In this document: piece after piece, positions 1 to 10,469 of the stretch
How the letters are laid out: each line of letters starts with the position of its first letter
How positions within the stretch are numbered: position 1 is the first letter of the stretch
Source: Aquilaria yunnanensis
Taxonomy: Eukaryota; Streptophyta; Magnoliopsida; Malvales; Thymelaeaceae
NCBI GenBank assembly: GCA_039654915.1
Contig: CM077593.1
Span: 73,264,501-73,328,500 of the forward strand
Direction of reading: 5' to 3'
Length of the DNA stretch: 64,000 bases
Notes under the pieces: model-generated
The model's database searches: none
Told to the model about the DNA's origin: nothing
Seen by the model: only the letters and a program-made list of their open reading frames with translations
Made by a program: the position numbers and the translations under genes

Positions 1-648
1 TTTTTTTTTACGTAGATAGCAAAAAAATCAATACTTGAGACACTCAATGCTTTGAGCTTAAAATAGTTTGGTGCATACAAACCTGAAATAAGAAAGATAA
101 AGTTTTAGCATGGGTTTTAAATAAAAGAGAGTGAAGGAAAAGGGAAACACAATGCAAGAATTTAAAGTATAACGAGGCCAACATAAGATAGAACTTGTAA
201 GCACTTATTTTACTTAATAGGAACTTGCTTGGTAGATGACCAGGGAACTCCTCTCCAAGATGCTAACAAGCTCCAATTATCCTTCCTAAATTAGATTTGG
301 ACCCCTACCCCTAGCCAACTTGTGATTAGAAACTATAAGTTTAAAGGTTGCTTGCACAAAAGTAGAACTCTAGATGCTAAGCCAAGTTCACAAAGAACTT
401 AAGGATAGATGCTCAAAGTAACCGTAGCTGTATTATTAAGATCTATGAAAGTAGTACAAGAAATCATATCTTGAATAGAGATGGATTAGGGCTCAAGAAA
501 CCCTAAAGAGTCAAACTTAGTTGGACTAAGACTCTCGAGCATACTACATGGGCACCTAGGGTCCACACATGAGACTTTTCCATAAAAATAGCATAAAACA
601 TGTCCAAAGCATGTAGAAGATCAAAACATAACAAAAAAAATACTATTT
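1..648. other. AT-rich flank without recognisable gene
   Basis: No open reading frame of convincing length or recognisable motif is seen on either strand. The sequence is unique-looking and moderately AT-rich. The stretch around 470-620 faintly resembles the flank at 56720-56850 (both carry CCCTA..., TTGGACTA...), so it could be the remains of an LTR, but the match is too weak to call. Confidence 0.4.
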
Positions 649-1010
649 CTATGTAAAGATCCTAAAGAATAAGCTTGAGGAACTGAGGTACACAGTGGGG
701 TGCCTCTTAGGTGTACTAGGGCATGTGAACTGGTGCTCATCCTTCTCGGGTGCACTAGGGCATTGTGTTGGGCACATTTGGGGCATGTATCCTAGGCACA
801 TCTGGTGCATATGTCCCAGGCTTGTCTGATACATGTGCCCTAGATGTGCACACAGGGTCTCCACCAGGGTGTATGCTTGCTTGGTCTCCAGTCTCACGAG
901 CTTTGCTGGTTCTTCCTCACTTAGCTTTTCTTCATTCAAATGTCCTTTAACAAAAGCTTGTAATGCCTCCTTTAGTTCTTTGGCTCGCTTCCTTTATATA
1001 GGACATAGGG
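649..1010 (-). other. Possible LTR or leader fragment with a short repetitive frame
   Basis: On the minus strand a TATA-like TATATAAAGG (991-1000) is followed by a 96-codon open frame (939 to 649). Its middle consists of an 8-residue repeat (LGHMYQTS, LGHMHQMC, LGYMPQMC). The frame has no recognised domain. The combination could be a decayed LTR promoter plus leader, or chance coding over a tandem repeat. I do not regard it as a proven gene. Confidence 0.25.
770..841. repeat. 24-bp tandem repeat, three copies
   Basis: Three imperfect 24-bp units lie head to tail at 770-793, 794-817 and 818-841. Each has the pattern rGGCacaTcTGg..cATgTgcCc. The period equals eight codons, so the minus-strand frame across them keeps an 8-residue repeat. 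Confidence 0.6.
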
Positions 1011-1228
1011 TAATCTTCAAGGGTTCTTGGGTAGCGCTACTTGGGTGTCCATCAGGTATTGAACCCACACCCAAATAATTTGACCTAATCCTAACCTAGA
1101 CTCATATTCTTGCTAACCTGATTAAACTTGAATCTGAACGGCCTAACCCGAGCCACCCAATTGCCATCCTTACTAGAAATCTATAAGGCCTTAATCAATG
1201 AAATACTGAAACAAGAAAGACTGAGTAA

Positions 1229-1772
1229 GCTGAATTTCACTATTTGTCCCTAAACTATACTCTATGCTATAAATTTATCCTTTAAGTAATGAATGTTGCA
1301 AATCTGTGGTGAAACTAACAATTTGATGGAAAACTGCCCTTCTATTTGCATACCTTTGTTAGACATCTAATCACTAAATATAAACAATTCAAATAGAGTA
1401 TGACTTTGTATAGAAAAAAATTAAAATCCTATGAGTACAAATTTTTTTACAAAATTTTTTACCTAATAAATTTTTAAAATCAGCTTATTATTGTACAAAC
1501 TATTCAACTCGTTAATATTAATTTAGTGATACCAAATTTTATGTAAGATAGCATTTAGTTAAAAAGTATTTTTATTTAATACATTTTATAAAAATATCTG
1601 GTAAACGTCAAATATGAACCTTTATGTTTAAGAGTTTGCCGGCAAACTGATGTCTACAAACGAAAAGGTACTTTTGAATATATTTTTTTTAGGACAAATT
1701 TCATATACTCGTTACTTTGTGGATAGATTTTCAAGTTGAGGTATAGTTTAGGCACAAATAATTAAATTAAGC
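1229..1772. mobile_element. MITE with about 32-bp terminal inverted repeats
   Basis: The left end (1229-1260) reads GCTGAATTTCAC... followed by TATTTGTCCCTAAACTATAC. The reverse complement of the right end (1741-1772) reads GCTTAATTT... followed by TATTTGTGCCTAAACTATAC. The pair differ at only a few positions. The interior is AT-rich and non-coding. I could not find a clean target-site duplication, so the superfamily is open; Mutator-like MITEs often have ends of this kind. Confidence 0.55.
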
Positions 1773-2550
1773 CGACACATTAATAATCCACAATTCCAGA
1801 GAAGGGTGAATTTTAAAACCACCCTAGGATATAGTTAATAATTCAGTTGTCCCTCTTTTTTTGAAATACCAACACTTTGCTCCCTCAATATGATTATTCT
1901 TTTATAGTGTCTGGACATCAGCCTTTCAAATTCTAAATTAAAAACTTTAAACTAAACTGTAAGATACATATATTTAAATAAAACTTAAACTATCTAAAAC
2001 TTCATTTATCTCTTGTTCTTTGAAACATTTGTATATGGTCCAAAGATTAAGAAAGAGAAAAAATTTGAGTTGTTTTCACTTTTATCATATATCTTTTTGT
2101 ATGTAAATTGTGAAAGATGACAAAAAAAAATGTAAATATTGAACTAATAGTTTAAAAATAATATGATAATGTTTAGTTTCCTAAATATAGAAATATTACG
2201 AAGATTTGAAATGACCCAATATAGTAGGTACCGAAAAGAATGTAAGTCGCAGACAACAATAATTTGACTGTTAGTCAACACTTGAGCTATTAATTTTCCG
2301 TCAATTAAAATTTAGATTAAGCTTATAGCATTTCTCTTCTAGTAAATTTCAATTATGTAATAATAATTTAACTATCAGTAAACAGTTTAAATTATTAATT
2401 TTTTAGTCTCTTTCTCACTCAATGTTGGAACTTTCTACAATACCCACCCCCGAAAATGAGGTACCCATGCTCCGCCAATCTTGACTGTTGATCTTGGCTT
2501 GCGAGAGAAAAGAGAAACGGGCTGACTGGGGTAACAGGTGAGGGAGGGAA
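1773..2550. other. AT-rich DNA, no gene seen
   Basis: No coding frame, RNA gene or clear repeat is visible. A short more GC-rich stretch (about 2440-2545) immediately precedes the foldback unit and may be its flank. Confidence 0.4.
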
Positions 2551-3510
2551 AAGAAAAAAAAGTGATAAAAAATTTTAAAATGCAATAAATATTTCTAAAA
2601 ATTTTAAAAAAAATTTTAAAAACAATTTCTTTTTTAAAAAGCGATTAAATGTAAAAAAATAAATGATACAATTTAAAAAACTAATAAATGTTAAAAAACT
2701 TGGTAAATATTTTTTAAAAGCTATTAAAAACCGAAAAAGTGATAAATAATTCAAAAATGCAATAAATAATTTTAAAAAATGATTAAATAAAAAAACCGAT
2801 AAAAATTAAAAAATTGAAATATTTTTTTAAAAAAGCGATTTAACTAAAAAATAAAATAAATATAAAAAAATTGATTAAATACAAAAAAAGCAAATAAATT
2901 TTCTCAAGTCACGTATTAAATACAAAAAAAGCAAATTTCGCTTTGTTTCTAATTTTATTCACTTTTTTTAATTTTAATCATTTTTTAATTTTTAATCACT
3001 TTTTTTTATGTTTTATCGCTTTTTTTTTTCCCAAACGCTTTTTTTACTTTTTTATCGCATTTTTTTTTTATTTTTTTCATATTTAATAACATTTTTTATA
3101 TTTGATCGCTTTTCAAAATTTTTTTTTAACTTTCCCAATTAGTAATCGCTATGTTTTATAATCTTAATCACTTTTTTTTAAACTATTTTTTTATTTTTAA
3201 TCACTTTTTCTTATTTTTAATAGCTTTTTTTATTATTTTATCACTTTTTTGTAGGGTTTTTATTTAATCACTTTTTATTTATTTAATTGATTTTCTAAAA
3301 AAATGTTTTCTTTTTTTAGTTTTTTTATCGCTTTTTTAAATTATTTATTGCATTTTAAAATTATTTATCACTTTTTCAGTTTTTATTTGCCTTTTAAAAA
3401 TATTTACCAATTTTTTAACATTTATCACATTTTCTTTATTTTTTCGCTTTTTTATACATTTAATCACCTTTTTTTAAAATTTTATCGCTTTTTTTTTTTA
3501 CATTTTATCG
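2551..3510. repeat. AT-rich foldback repeat with unequal arms
   Basis: About 2551-2930 is A-rich with repeated words such as GCGATTAAA and GTGATAAA. About 2935-3510 is T-rich with the complementary words TTTATCGC and TTTATCAC. One stretch matches closely when reverse-complemented: 2683-2773 against 3338-3424, sharing TTATTTATTGCATTTT, TTATTTATCACTTTTTC and AATATTTACCAA. The T-rich arm is longer, so a fold would have a bulged loop. There is no plausible gene; the 82-codon plus-strand frame inside is Phe/Leu/Ile-rich low complexity. It may be a foldback or MITE-type element, or an inverted duplication. Confidence 0.7.
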
Positions 3511-3655
3511 CTGAAGTTACCTTCGTTGTGACCGGGTCACAACGAAGATAACCTAAAAATGTGACCGGGTCACCTCGAAGGTATCTTCGTTGTGACCGGG
3601 TCACATTGAAGGTAACCTAAAAATGTGACCGGGTCACCTTGAAGGTACCTTCATT
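3511..3655. repeat. Cluster of four GTGACCGGGTCAC dyads
   Basis: The 13-bp palindrome GTGACCGGGTCAC occurs four times, at 3528-3540, 3561-3573, 3592-3604 and 3625-3637. Spacings are 33, 31 and 33 bp, which makes two copies of a unit of about 64 bp. The first dyad is the core of a 37-bp near-perfect palindrome (3516-3552, one mismatched pair). The cluster lies exactly between the foldback repeat and the truncated copia gag. Confidence 0.85.
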
Positions 3656-3658
3656 GTT

Positions 3659-4183
3659 AGGCATGAGAGGTTTGAGACCTCTAAGGCATGGTTTCAGTGC
3701 AAGATGTCTGAGGGAAGTCCCGTGGGTCCTCATGTGCTCAAGATGATTGGGTACATTGAGAATCTTGAGAATTTGGGATTTGCTCTTCAGAAAAAGTTGG
3801 CTATTGATGTAGTCTTGCAATCGTTGCCTAAAAGCTACAGTCAGTTCGTCATGAACTATAACATGAACGACGTAGACAAGTCCCTCCCTGAATTGCTCAA
3901 CATGTTAAGAACTGCTGAACAAAACCTTAAGAAGGCTAAGCCCATTTTGATGGTTCAAAAAGGCAAGGGAAAGGGAAAAGCCAACAAGAAGAAGGATAAA
4001 GCTAATGGAAAGTCTAATGCTAATTCTTCTTCAGCTGCACTGAAACCAAAGGGTGGTGTGGCAAAGGAAGGGAAGTGCTTCCATTGTAAGCAACTTGGAC
4101 ACTGGAAGCGCAACTGCAAGCTCTATCTTGAAGAACTTGCTAAGAAAAAGGGAAGTAAGACTTCCACTTTAGGATCTAAATAG
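3659..4183 (+). pseudogene. gag: copia Gag, C-terminal part
   Basis: The frame is open upstream of the first ATG (3704) to about 3659 and reads like the end of the copia Gag (UBN2-type) domain. It is followed by a Lys-rich linker and a CCHC zinc knuckle, CFHCKQLGHWKRNC, at 4076-4117. In the family Gag forms the virus-like particle and the knuckle binds element RNA. The N-terminal half is absent. A TAG at 4181-4183 ends the frame where a deletion joins it to the integrase region in another frame. Confidence 0.85.
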
Positions 4184-5340
4184 AAGTAGAAGATTGGCCC
4201 GAGGTGAAGTGGACCTACGTGTTGGAAATGGAGCAAGGGTTGCTGCCTTAGCTGTAGGGACTTATGTTCTCACTTTACCTAGTGGATTAGTTTTAGAATT
4301 AGACAACTGCTATTTTGTGCCTACTATTAGTAGAAATTTGATTTTTGTTTCTTGTTTGGACAAGAAAGGTTTTTCATTTATAATAAAGGACAAATGTTGT
4401 TCTATTTATTTGAATGAAATCTTTTATGGTAGTGCTCAACTTAGCAATGGGTTGTATGTTCTAGACCTCAAAGATCCAATCTATAATGTGAATACCAAGA
4501 AGGTCAGATTAAATGATTCGAACCTGACCTATCTCTGGCACTGTCGCTTGGGCCATATAAACGAGACCCGCATATCCAAGCTCCATAAGGATGGACTCTT
4601 GGACTCATTTGATTTTAAATCATATGAGACATGTGAGTCATGTTTGTTGAGCAAGATGACAAAAGCCCCATTCACAGGGCAAAGTGAAAGGGGTAATGAC
4701 TTACTAGGACTCATACATAGTGATGTATGTGGCCCTATGTCTACACAAGCTAGAGGAGGTTTCCAAAACTTCATTACTTTCACTGATGACTTCAGCAGAT
4801 ATGGCTATGTGTATCTCATGAGACACAAGTCAGAATCCTTTGAAAAGTTCAAAGAATTCAAGAATGAAGTAGAGAATCAACTCGAGAAGAGTATTAAAGT
4901 GCTTCAATCAGATCGAGGTGGAGAGTACTTGGATCGAGAATTCCTTGATTATCTGAAGGAGTGTGGTATAGTATCATAACTCACTCCACCAGGTACACCT
5001 CAATGGAATGGTGTATCTGAAAGGAGAAATCAAACTCTGTTAGACACGGTTCGCTCTATGATGAGTCAAGCTGACCTTCCAAACTCCTTGTAGGGACATG
5101 CTCTAGAGACAGCTGCTTTTACACTAAACCGAGTTCCATCTAAATCGGTTCAAAAGACACTATATGAGATATGGAGTGGGAGGCGTCCCAATTTGTCTTT
5201 TATGAAGATTTGGGGCTGTGACGCTTATGTGAAACGTCAATCCTTTGACAAACTAGGGCCCAAATCTCAAAAATGCCTTTTTGTTGGGTATCCCAAAGAA
5301 ACAAAGGGTTACTAATTCTACAATCCTTCTGAGCAAAAAG
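4182..5340 (+). pseudogene. copia integrase region of Pol
   Basis: The frame opens with RSRRLARGEVDLRVGNGA, the sequence that normally follows the protease, but the catalytic DTG part of the protease is missing. Next come the GAG-pre-integrase zinc region (WHCRLGHINETR ... CESC, about 4534-4640) and the rve core with DFSRYGYVY and LQSDRGGEY. Integrase would insert the element cDNA. The frame is broken by TAA (4977-4979), TAG (5091-5093, replacing a Trp) and TAA (5313-5315). The text between the stops continues in the same frame. Confidence 0.85.
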
Positions 5341-7187
5341 TGTTTGTTGCTCGAATTGGTATCTTTTTGGAGAAAGAGTTTATCTCTAAAGGAACTAGTT
5401 GGAGGAAAGTAGAACTTGAAGAAATTCAAGAACAACAAGGAGACATCGAACCTGAAATGGAACCTGAACAGACACTGCAAGATGTTGTTCAAGAGTCTGT
5501 TCCTGTAGCACAGAGCCCACGTAGGACTGGTAGGATTCAGCGTGAGCCTGAGAGATATGGATTTCTTGTGACTCACACCGGTGATGTGATGCTCATGGAT
5601 CAGGATGAGCCCACAACCTACCAGCAAGCTATGTCGGGGCCTGACTCTAAGAAGTGGCTAGTGGCCACGAAATCCGAGATGGAATCCATGTATGAAAACC
5701 AAGTATGGACTTTGGTTGACCCACCTGAAGGGGTAAAACCCATAGGGTGCAAATGGGTTTTCAAGAAGAAAACTGACATGGATGGTAATGTGATTACCTT
5801 TAAGGGACGATTGGTTGCAAAAGGTTTCAAGCAAATTCATGGTATTGACTATGATGAAACTTTTTAACCAGTTGCTATGCTTAAATCCATCGGAATTTTG
5901 TTTGCTATTGCTGCACACTATGATTATGAGATATGGCAAATGGATGTCAAAACTGCATTCCTAAATGGAAAGCTACTTGAGGATGTGTACATGACACAAC
6001 CTGAGGGTTTTGTCACTCCTGAGAATGCCAATAAAGTGTGCAAGTTGCAAAGGTCCATTTATGGACTGAAGCAAGCTTCCCGAAGTTGGAATCTTCGTTT
6101 TGATGATGCAATCGAAGAGTTTGGTTTTATAAAAAATGAAGATGAACCTTGTGTCTACAAGAAGGTTAGTGGGAGCGCTATTGTCTTCTTGGTGTTGTAT
6201 GTAGATGACATGCTACTCATCGGGAATGACATTCCTGAGCTACAGTCTGTGAAGACTTGGCTAGGGAAATGTTTCTCTATGAAGGACTTGGGTGAAGCAG
6301 CCTATGTGTTAGGCATCAGGATCTATAGAGATAGATCTAGAAAGCTTCTTAGCCTAAGTCAAAGTACATATATTGACAAGGTGCTAAAGAGGTTTAGCAT
6401 GCAAGATTCCAAGAAAGGATTCTTGCCCATGTCACATGGTATCACTCTTTCTAGATCTCAGTGTCCGAGTACAATCGAGGAGAGAGAACGCATGAGTAAG
6501 ATTTCGTATGCCTCAGCAATTGGATCTATCATGTATGCCATGATATGTACTCATCCCGATGTCTCATATGCTTTGAGCATGACGAGTAGGTACCAATCAA
6601 ACCCCGGTGAGAGTCACTGGATAGCTGTTAAGAACATCCTTAAGTACTTACGAAGGACTAAGGATGCATTCTTGGTCTTTGGAGGTGAAGATGAGCTCGT
6701 TGTAAGGGGTTACACCGATGCAAGCTTCCAATCCGATAAGGATGATTTTAGATCGCAGTCTGGTTATGTGTTTTGTATTGGTGGTGCTGCTGTGAGCTGG
6801 AAGAGTTCAAAGTAAGAGACAGTAGCTGACTCTACAACAGAATCTGAGTACATTGCCGCCTCTGATGCTGCGAAGGAGGCAGTTTGGATCAAGAAGTTCA
6901 TCACTGAACTTGGAGTGGTTCCAAGCATTGTCGACCTGATAGAGCTCTATTGTGACAACAATGGAGCAATCGCACAGGCTAAGGACCCTCGATCTCACCA
7001 GCGATCCAAACAGATACTTCGACGTTATCATCTCATCAGGGAGATCATCGAGAGGGGTGATGTAAGGATATGCATAACTTCGACAGACAACAACATTGCT
7101 GATCCACTGACAAAGCCCCTTACGCAGCAAAAGCATGATAGCCATTCTAGGTCCGTTGGTATTAGATACATGGATGATTGGCTTTAG
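5341..7187 (+). pseudogene. copia reverse transcriptase and RNase H
   Basis: The frame continues from the integrase. It contains the RVT_2 domain from about 5660: WVFKKKTDMDGNV, QMDVKTAFLNG, the catalytic YVDD at 6198-6209, and the copia RNase H with TDASFQSD and DSTTESEYIA. It ends with a stop just after LTKPL ... RYMDDWL (7187), 15 bp before the 3' LTR, the usual copia arrangement. Two in-frame TAA codons (5865-5867 and 6813-6815) interrupt it. The catalytic residues remain legible, so the copy is not very old. Confidence 0.9.
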
Positions 7188-7201
7188 TGCAAGTAGGAGA
7201 T

Positions 7202-8617
7202 TGTTAGTATTGTGCCCAAAAGCCAATCATGAGATGATTGTATTTTTGCACATTGAGTTATGATATTTTATTAAGGCATTAATCTAGCAATTATGTTTGT
7301 TGTTTTATTTCTGCGTAACTTAACAAACATAATTGTAACCCTAGAAAAATGATATTCTTAAACGTCCCTGGTCTCGTATTATTGTCGAGCGGGTTGCAAT
7401 AATACATAACGACTAGCATATATGGAGACTAATATGAGATATGTAGTCTACATATGGGTACAAGTTGGAGAACTTGTGTACTGGACCGACCCACCATGAG
7501 AACACTACATGGATCGTTATATGAGTGTCATAAGTGATTCTCATAGTGATCATGGTATATGTAGCCCTTCGACCTAAAATCATCAAGGTTCCCTACATGT
7601 GAGTCACATACTTTGATACTTTCCTTTGTTGCTCGTAACTGAATGAACTTGAAGGAGGTCATTGGGTATGTCACATATCATGCGGAGGGATTTGTATGAT
7701 CAAGATGGGATTTGTCCCTCCTATGTAATGGGAGTGATATCTTCGGGCCCCTTGATAGAGTAAGACTTAGAAAAATGTATGGCCATGCTCAGATGAGTTG
7801 ATAGACGATATCAATGTCATCAGTTTAAGTTGGTCTACTCGGTAATCAAGAAACCAAAGATTGGGCTATACGAGAGTGACACAATCCATGTCTCGTGCTT
7901 AGTCTTGATATCTTGGACAAAGGGACAATGGCATATATCGGTGATGATCATAAAGGTTTAGTCGAATTATCGACAATCTTGTCACTTGGGTAGCAATGAT
8001 GTGTTGCTAGACACCGCTCATTGCTTATGATCATAAATGTGATTTATGATCATTGCCAACATGGTAAGAGCCTATTGGGTCGCACACATAGAGCTATTTG
8101 GATCATTAGAGTACGTGGGCTAATAATTTGGGTTTTGGTTTCCCAATAATTTCGTATTAATAATGGGCCCAATAGTTGAACCATTATTAAGCTCGAAATT
8201 AAAGCCTAATTGGATTAGGGCTTTGAAACCTATTAGGCCTAGAAGTTGAATCTCACTATAAATACAACTTCTAGTGAGAAATTCGCAGGTCTCCTTGCCC
8301 TAGCCTCCCAAAAGGACAGTCGCACTCTTCTTTTGCAATTCCTTGGAGGACGCAAGCTAGGACTGCGAGCACAAGAGAAACGCATCTGCCGGGACGTGGT
8401 GGAAGCGTGGTGATCCCGAGAGGCTCGTGTGGATACCATAGAGAGCCTGAACATGTCAACTGTTTAGGTTTTGTGATTCGACTCTACAGTTGAGTGAGAG
8501 ATCTCAACCGAAAATTAGGTATGAAAATTTTCGAACACCCGGTTTACCCCGTTTCACTTGGATCCTGGAGGGTTTCGGTTAAATTCCGCTGCGTTGTTTG
8601 GCTCCCGAAACCCATCA
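7202..8617 (+). repeat. 3' LTR of copia element A
   Basis: It starts TGTTAGTATTGTGCCC after a purine stretch (AAGTAGGAGA). It has a TATAAATA box at 8257-8264 and a transcribed-type downstream part. The end at CCCATCA near 8617 is a guess, because no 5' LTR is present for comparison and no target duplication can be tested. Confidence 0.65.
8257..8264 (+). promoter_or_regulatory. TATA box of the copia LTR
   Basis: TATAAATA lies in the 3' part of the LTR, where plant copia LTRs place the U3/R promoter. Here it would drive transcription outward into the flank. Confidence 0.55.
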
Positions 8618-8856
8618 CTTTTATTGTTATTTTGTTTTGGTTCTCGACTTAAAGAAGATACAAGGATTAAAAAGTATAAGTAGCTGGGGAATTTGGAGTC
8701 CGTCTCACTTTGTTGCGGCTGACCACGCACAAGCAATGGAATGGAATCCGAGTTCCTGGACTGAGATCATCGTTAGTTGTATAAAGCGTTGAGGCAATGC
8801 ATGAGGGAATTAGCTTACTCTGCCCACTTTGAGGAGTGCTTGAATGATTGCCTGTC

Positions 8857-9021
8857 GTCCCTGCTACTAGGGTGACCTTAGGTTGAGTTGGGATGAGCAC
8901 AAGTTGAGTTGGTTCAGGTTTTTAGGATACAGAATCAAGTCCCTATTACTAGGGGTGAGCGTAGGTTGGGTTGGGGTGGCCATAGGTCGATTTATTTCGA
9001 TTTTTAAGTGTACTGAATCAA
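8857..9021. repeat. Tandem duplication of a MITE end with its target site
   Basis: Unit 1 (8857-8938) and unit 2 (8939-9021) are about 82-83 bp each. Both run GTCCCTxxTACTAGGG..., ... AGGTTGrGTTGG, ... ACxGAATCAA. The duplicated piece contains the last bases of the flanking target copy (CCTGCTAC, CCTATTAC) plus the left end of the MITE. Confidence 0.7.
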
Positions 9022-9449
9022 CCCAAAATAATGATTGTTATAAAATTTTTTTACCCAAGTTAAGAACCGAGAACAGAATATAACCAAAACCATGGTTTTG
9101 ATTTTAATATATATATATATTAAAACTTCATAATCCAATAAAATTCTATCCACAACTAGTTTAAGAAATATTCAACAAAATACATAATTTACTCTACATT
9201 TAAATGTACATGTTCTTAATGTATGAGCAATTTTGTAATACCATAATTTTTATTATATATTTATACATATACCTCAGATTTGGTTTCACATCAGGTTAGT
9301 TCAATATGGAGCTAGAGCCAACCCGAAAACCAATGGTTCTTCTAGATGTGGAAGCCAACTCACGAACCATGATCTATTTTTACCCAACCCAATGTAGTAA
9401 GAGTGGTTCAAGTTGGGTTTTAGGTTTATCCAACCCATGCTTATATCTA
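8868..9449. mobile_element. hAT-like MITE
   Basis: The 8-bp direct repeat CCTGCTAC at 8860-8867 and 9450-9457 is a perfect hAT-length target-site duplication. The ends are TAGGGTGACCTTAGGTTG and, in reverse complement, TAGATATAAGCATGGGTTG. They match the TAGGGGTGAGCA(t/g)GGTTGGG ends common in plant hAT MITEs. The interior is AT-rich and repeats fragments of the GGTTGGGTTGG terminal text. There is no coding frame. Confidence 0.75.
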
Positions 9450-9578
9450 CCTGCTACTGCTAGTTATTTCGGTTGGCCCTAAGAAACACTATATGGACTA
9501 ACTCTTGGGTTTGACTTCCACCATTGCCTTGCTAGGAAAATTGGTGAAAAATGACACATGTGACATTATGTCTTCTAC

Positions 9579-10469
9579 TGATAGCCAAAGTGCTATCGCC
9601 CCGAACACCTAAGGACCCCGGAAAGGAGGGAGCCAAACGCTTGAGGCACGCGACCTCGGAAGCCCGCCAATACCTACCTCGGGAAACTACCGTATCGCCT
9701 CCATCGGGAGGGCGACCGAGTCAGCTTCGGGGAGAAGTTCCAGCCACCTTCTGTAGGTGAAAGTCCCCCGAAGGGCTAACTTCGGAGCCAGGAAATGCCC
9801 CGAAGTACCACTGCGACTCCGGGAAAAGGTCCCTTACTCCGAAGTGAGACATCAACCAAGGGGACCTTGGAGGTACGACAGGAGCCATCAATGAGCCTCT
9901 GACATTACGCCCGTACACCCTACACGCCGTCCACGAAGGCACTCTGATGCGTCGCCACTGCCTACATCCTGTCATGTAGGGCTATGATTATCGCAGCTCG
10001 TGGCTTGAGGAGCCTGCAGACGGCTAGGGGCCCCCCACGCCTAGAAGTACGGATGGTGTTCATCCATACACGTGCTACAATCTGAAGGACTCACCCCCTC
10101 CTATATACTCCAGGGGAATGGTCACAGGCAAAGGACCTCTAGCGACCTCTCGCGACCTCTCTCTACCTCTCTCCAAAGCACTGACTTGGGCGTCGGAGGC
10201 TCATCCCTGGAAAATCTCTCCGGGGACCTTCTAACCCCCGTTTTCTAAGTGTTTCAGGCCAGTCCTTCTGAGGAATCCCCATTTCGGACGTCTCTCTCAT
10301 ACCGGAAGTCCTTCTCGGCCTCACTGTGCCTGCCACGCAAAGATGTTGCCGGTCATCACAGGCAATCCACACAGAGCACCTTCTTTCAGGGCTCGCCTAC
10401 ACCTCCAGGAACTCCTGCCGCATTCTCCACGACACACAGTGGAGATACTGATGGCCCTCATCACCATCA
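9579..10469 (+). repeat. 5' LTR of element B
   Basis: It starts TGATAGCCAAAGTGCTATCG and ends CATCACCATCA. A TATATA box lies near 10101. The ATG used by the 3' LTR copy for Gag is ACG here (10429-10431), a damaged start. Confidence 0.85.

Larger units (their letters stand above)
3656..8617 (+). mobile_element. Ty1/copia retrotransposon, 5'-truncated (element A)
   Basis: The order gag zinc knuckle, integrase, reverse transcriptase, RNase H, then LTR is diagnostic of Ty1/copia. The 5' LTR, leader and gag N-terminus are missing: gag-like coding begins abruptly right after the GTGACC dyads. The 3' LTR starts TGTTAG at 7202; its end is placed near 8617 (CCCATCA) with low certainty. Several stop codons and a deletion over the protease active site mean it cannot move by itself. 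Confidence 0.85.

Noticed and set aside
1..640. LTR of element H type at the window start
   Set aside because: Only short words are shared with 56700-56850; no paired edges or target duplication can be shown.
3303..3551. 82-codon Phe/Leu-rich plus-strand frame
   Set aside because: It is the T-rich arm of the foldback repeat read as codons; low complexity with no homologous frame.
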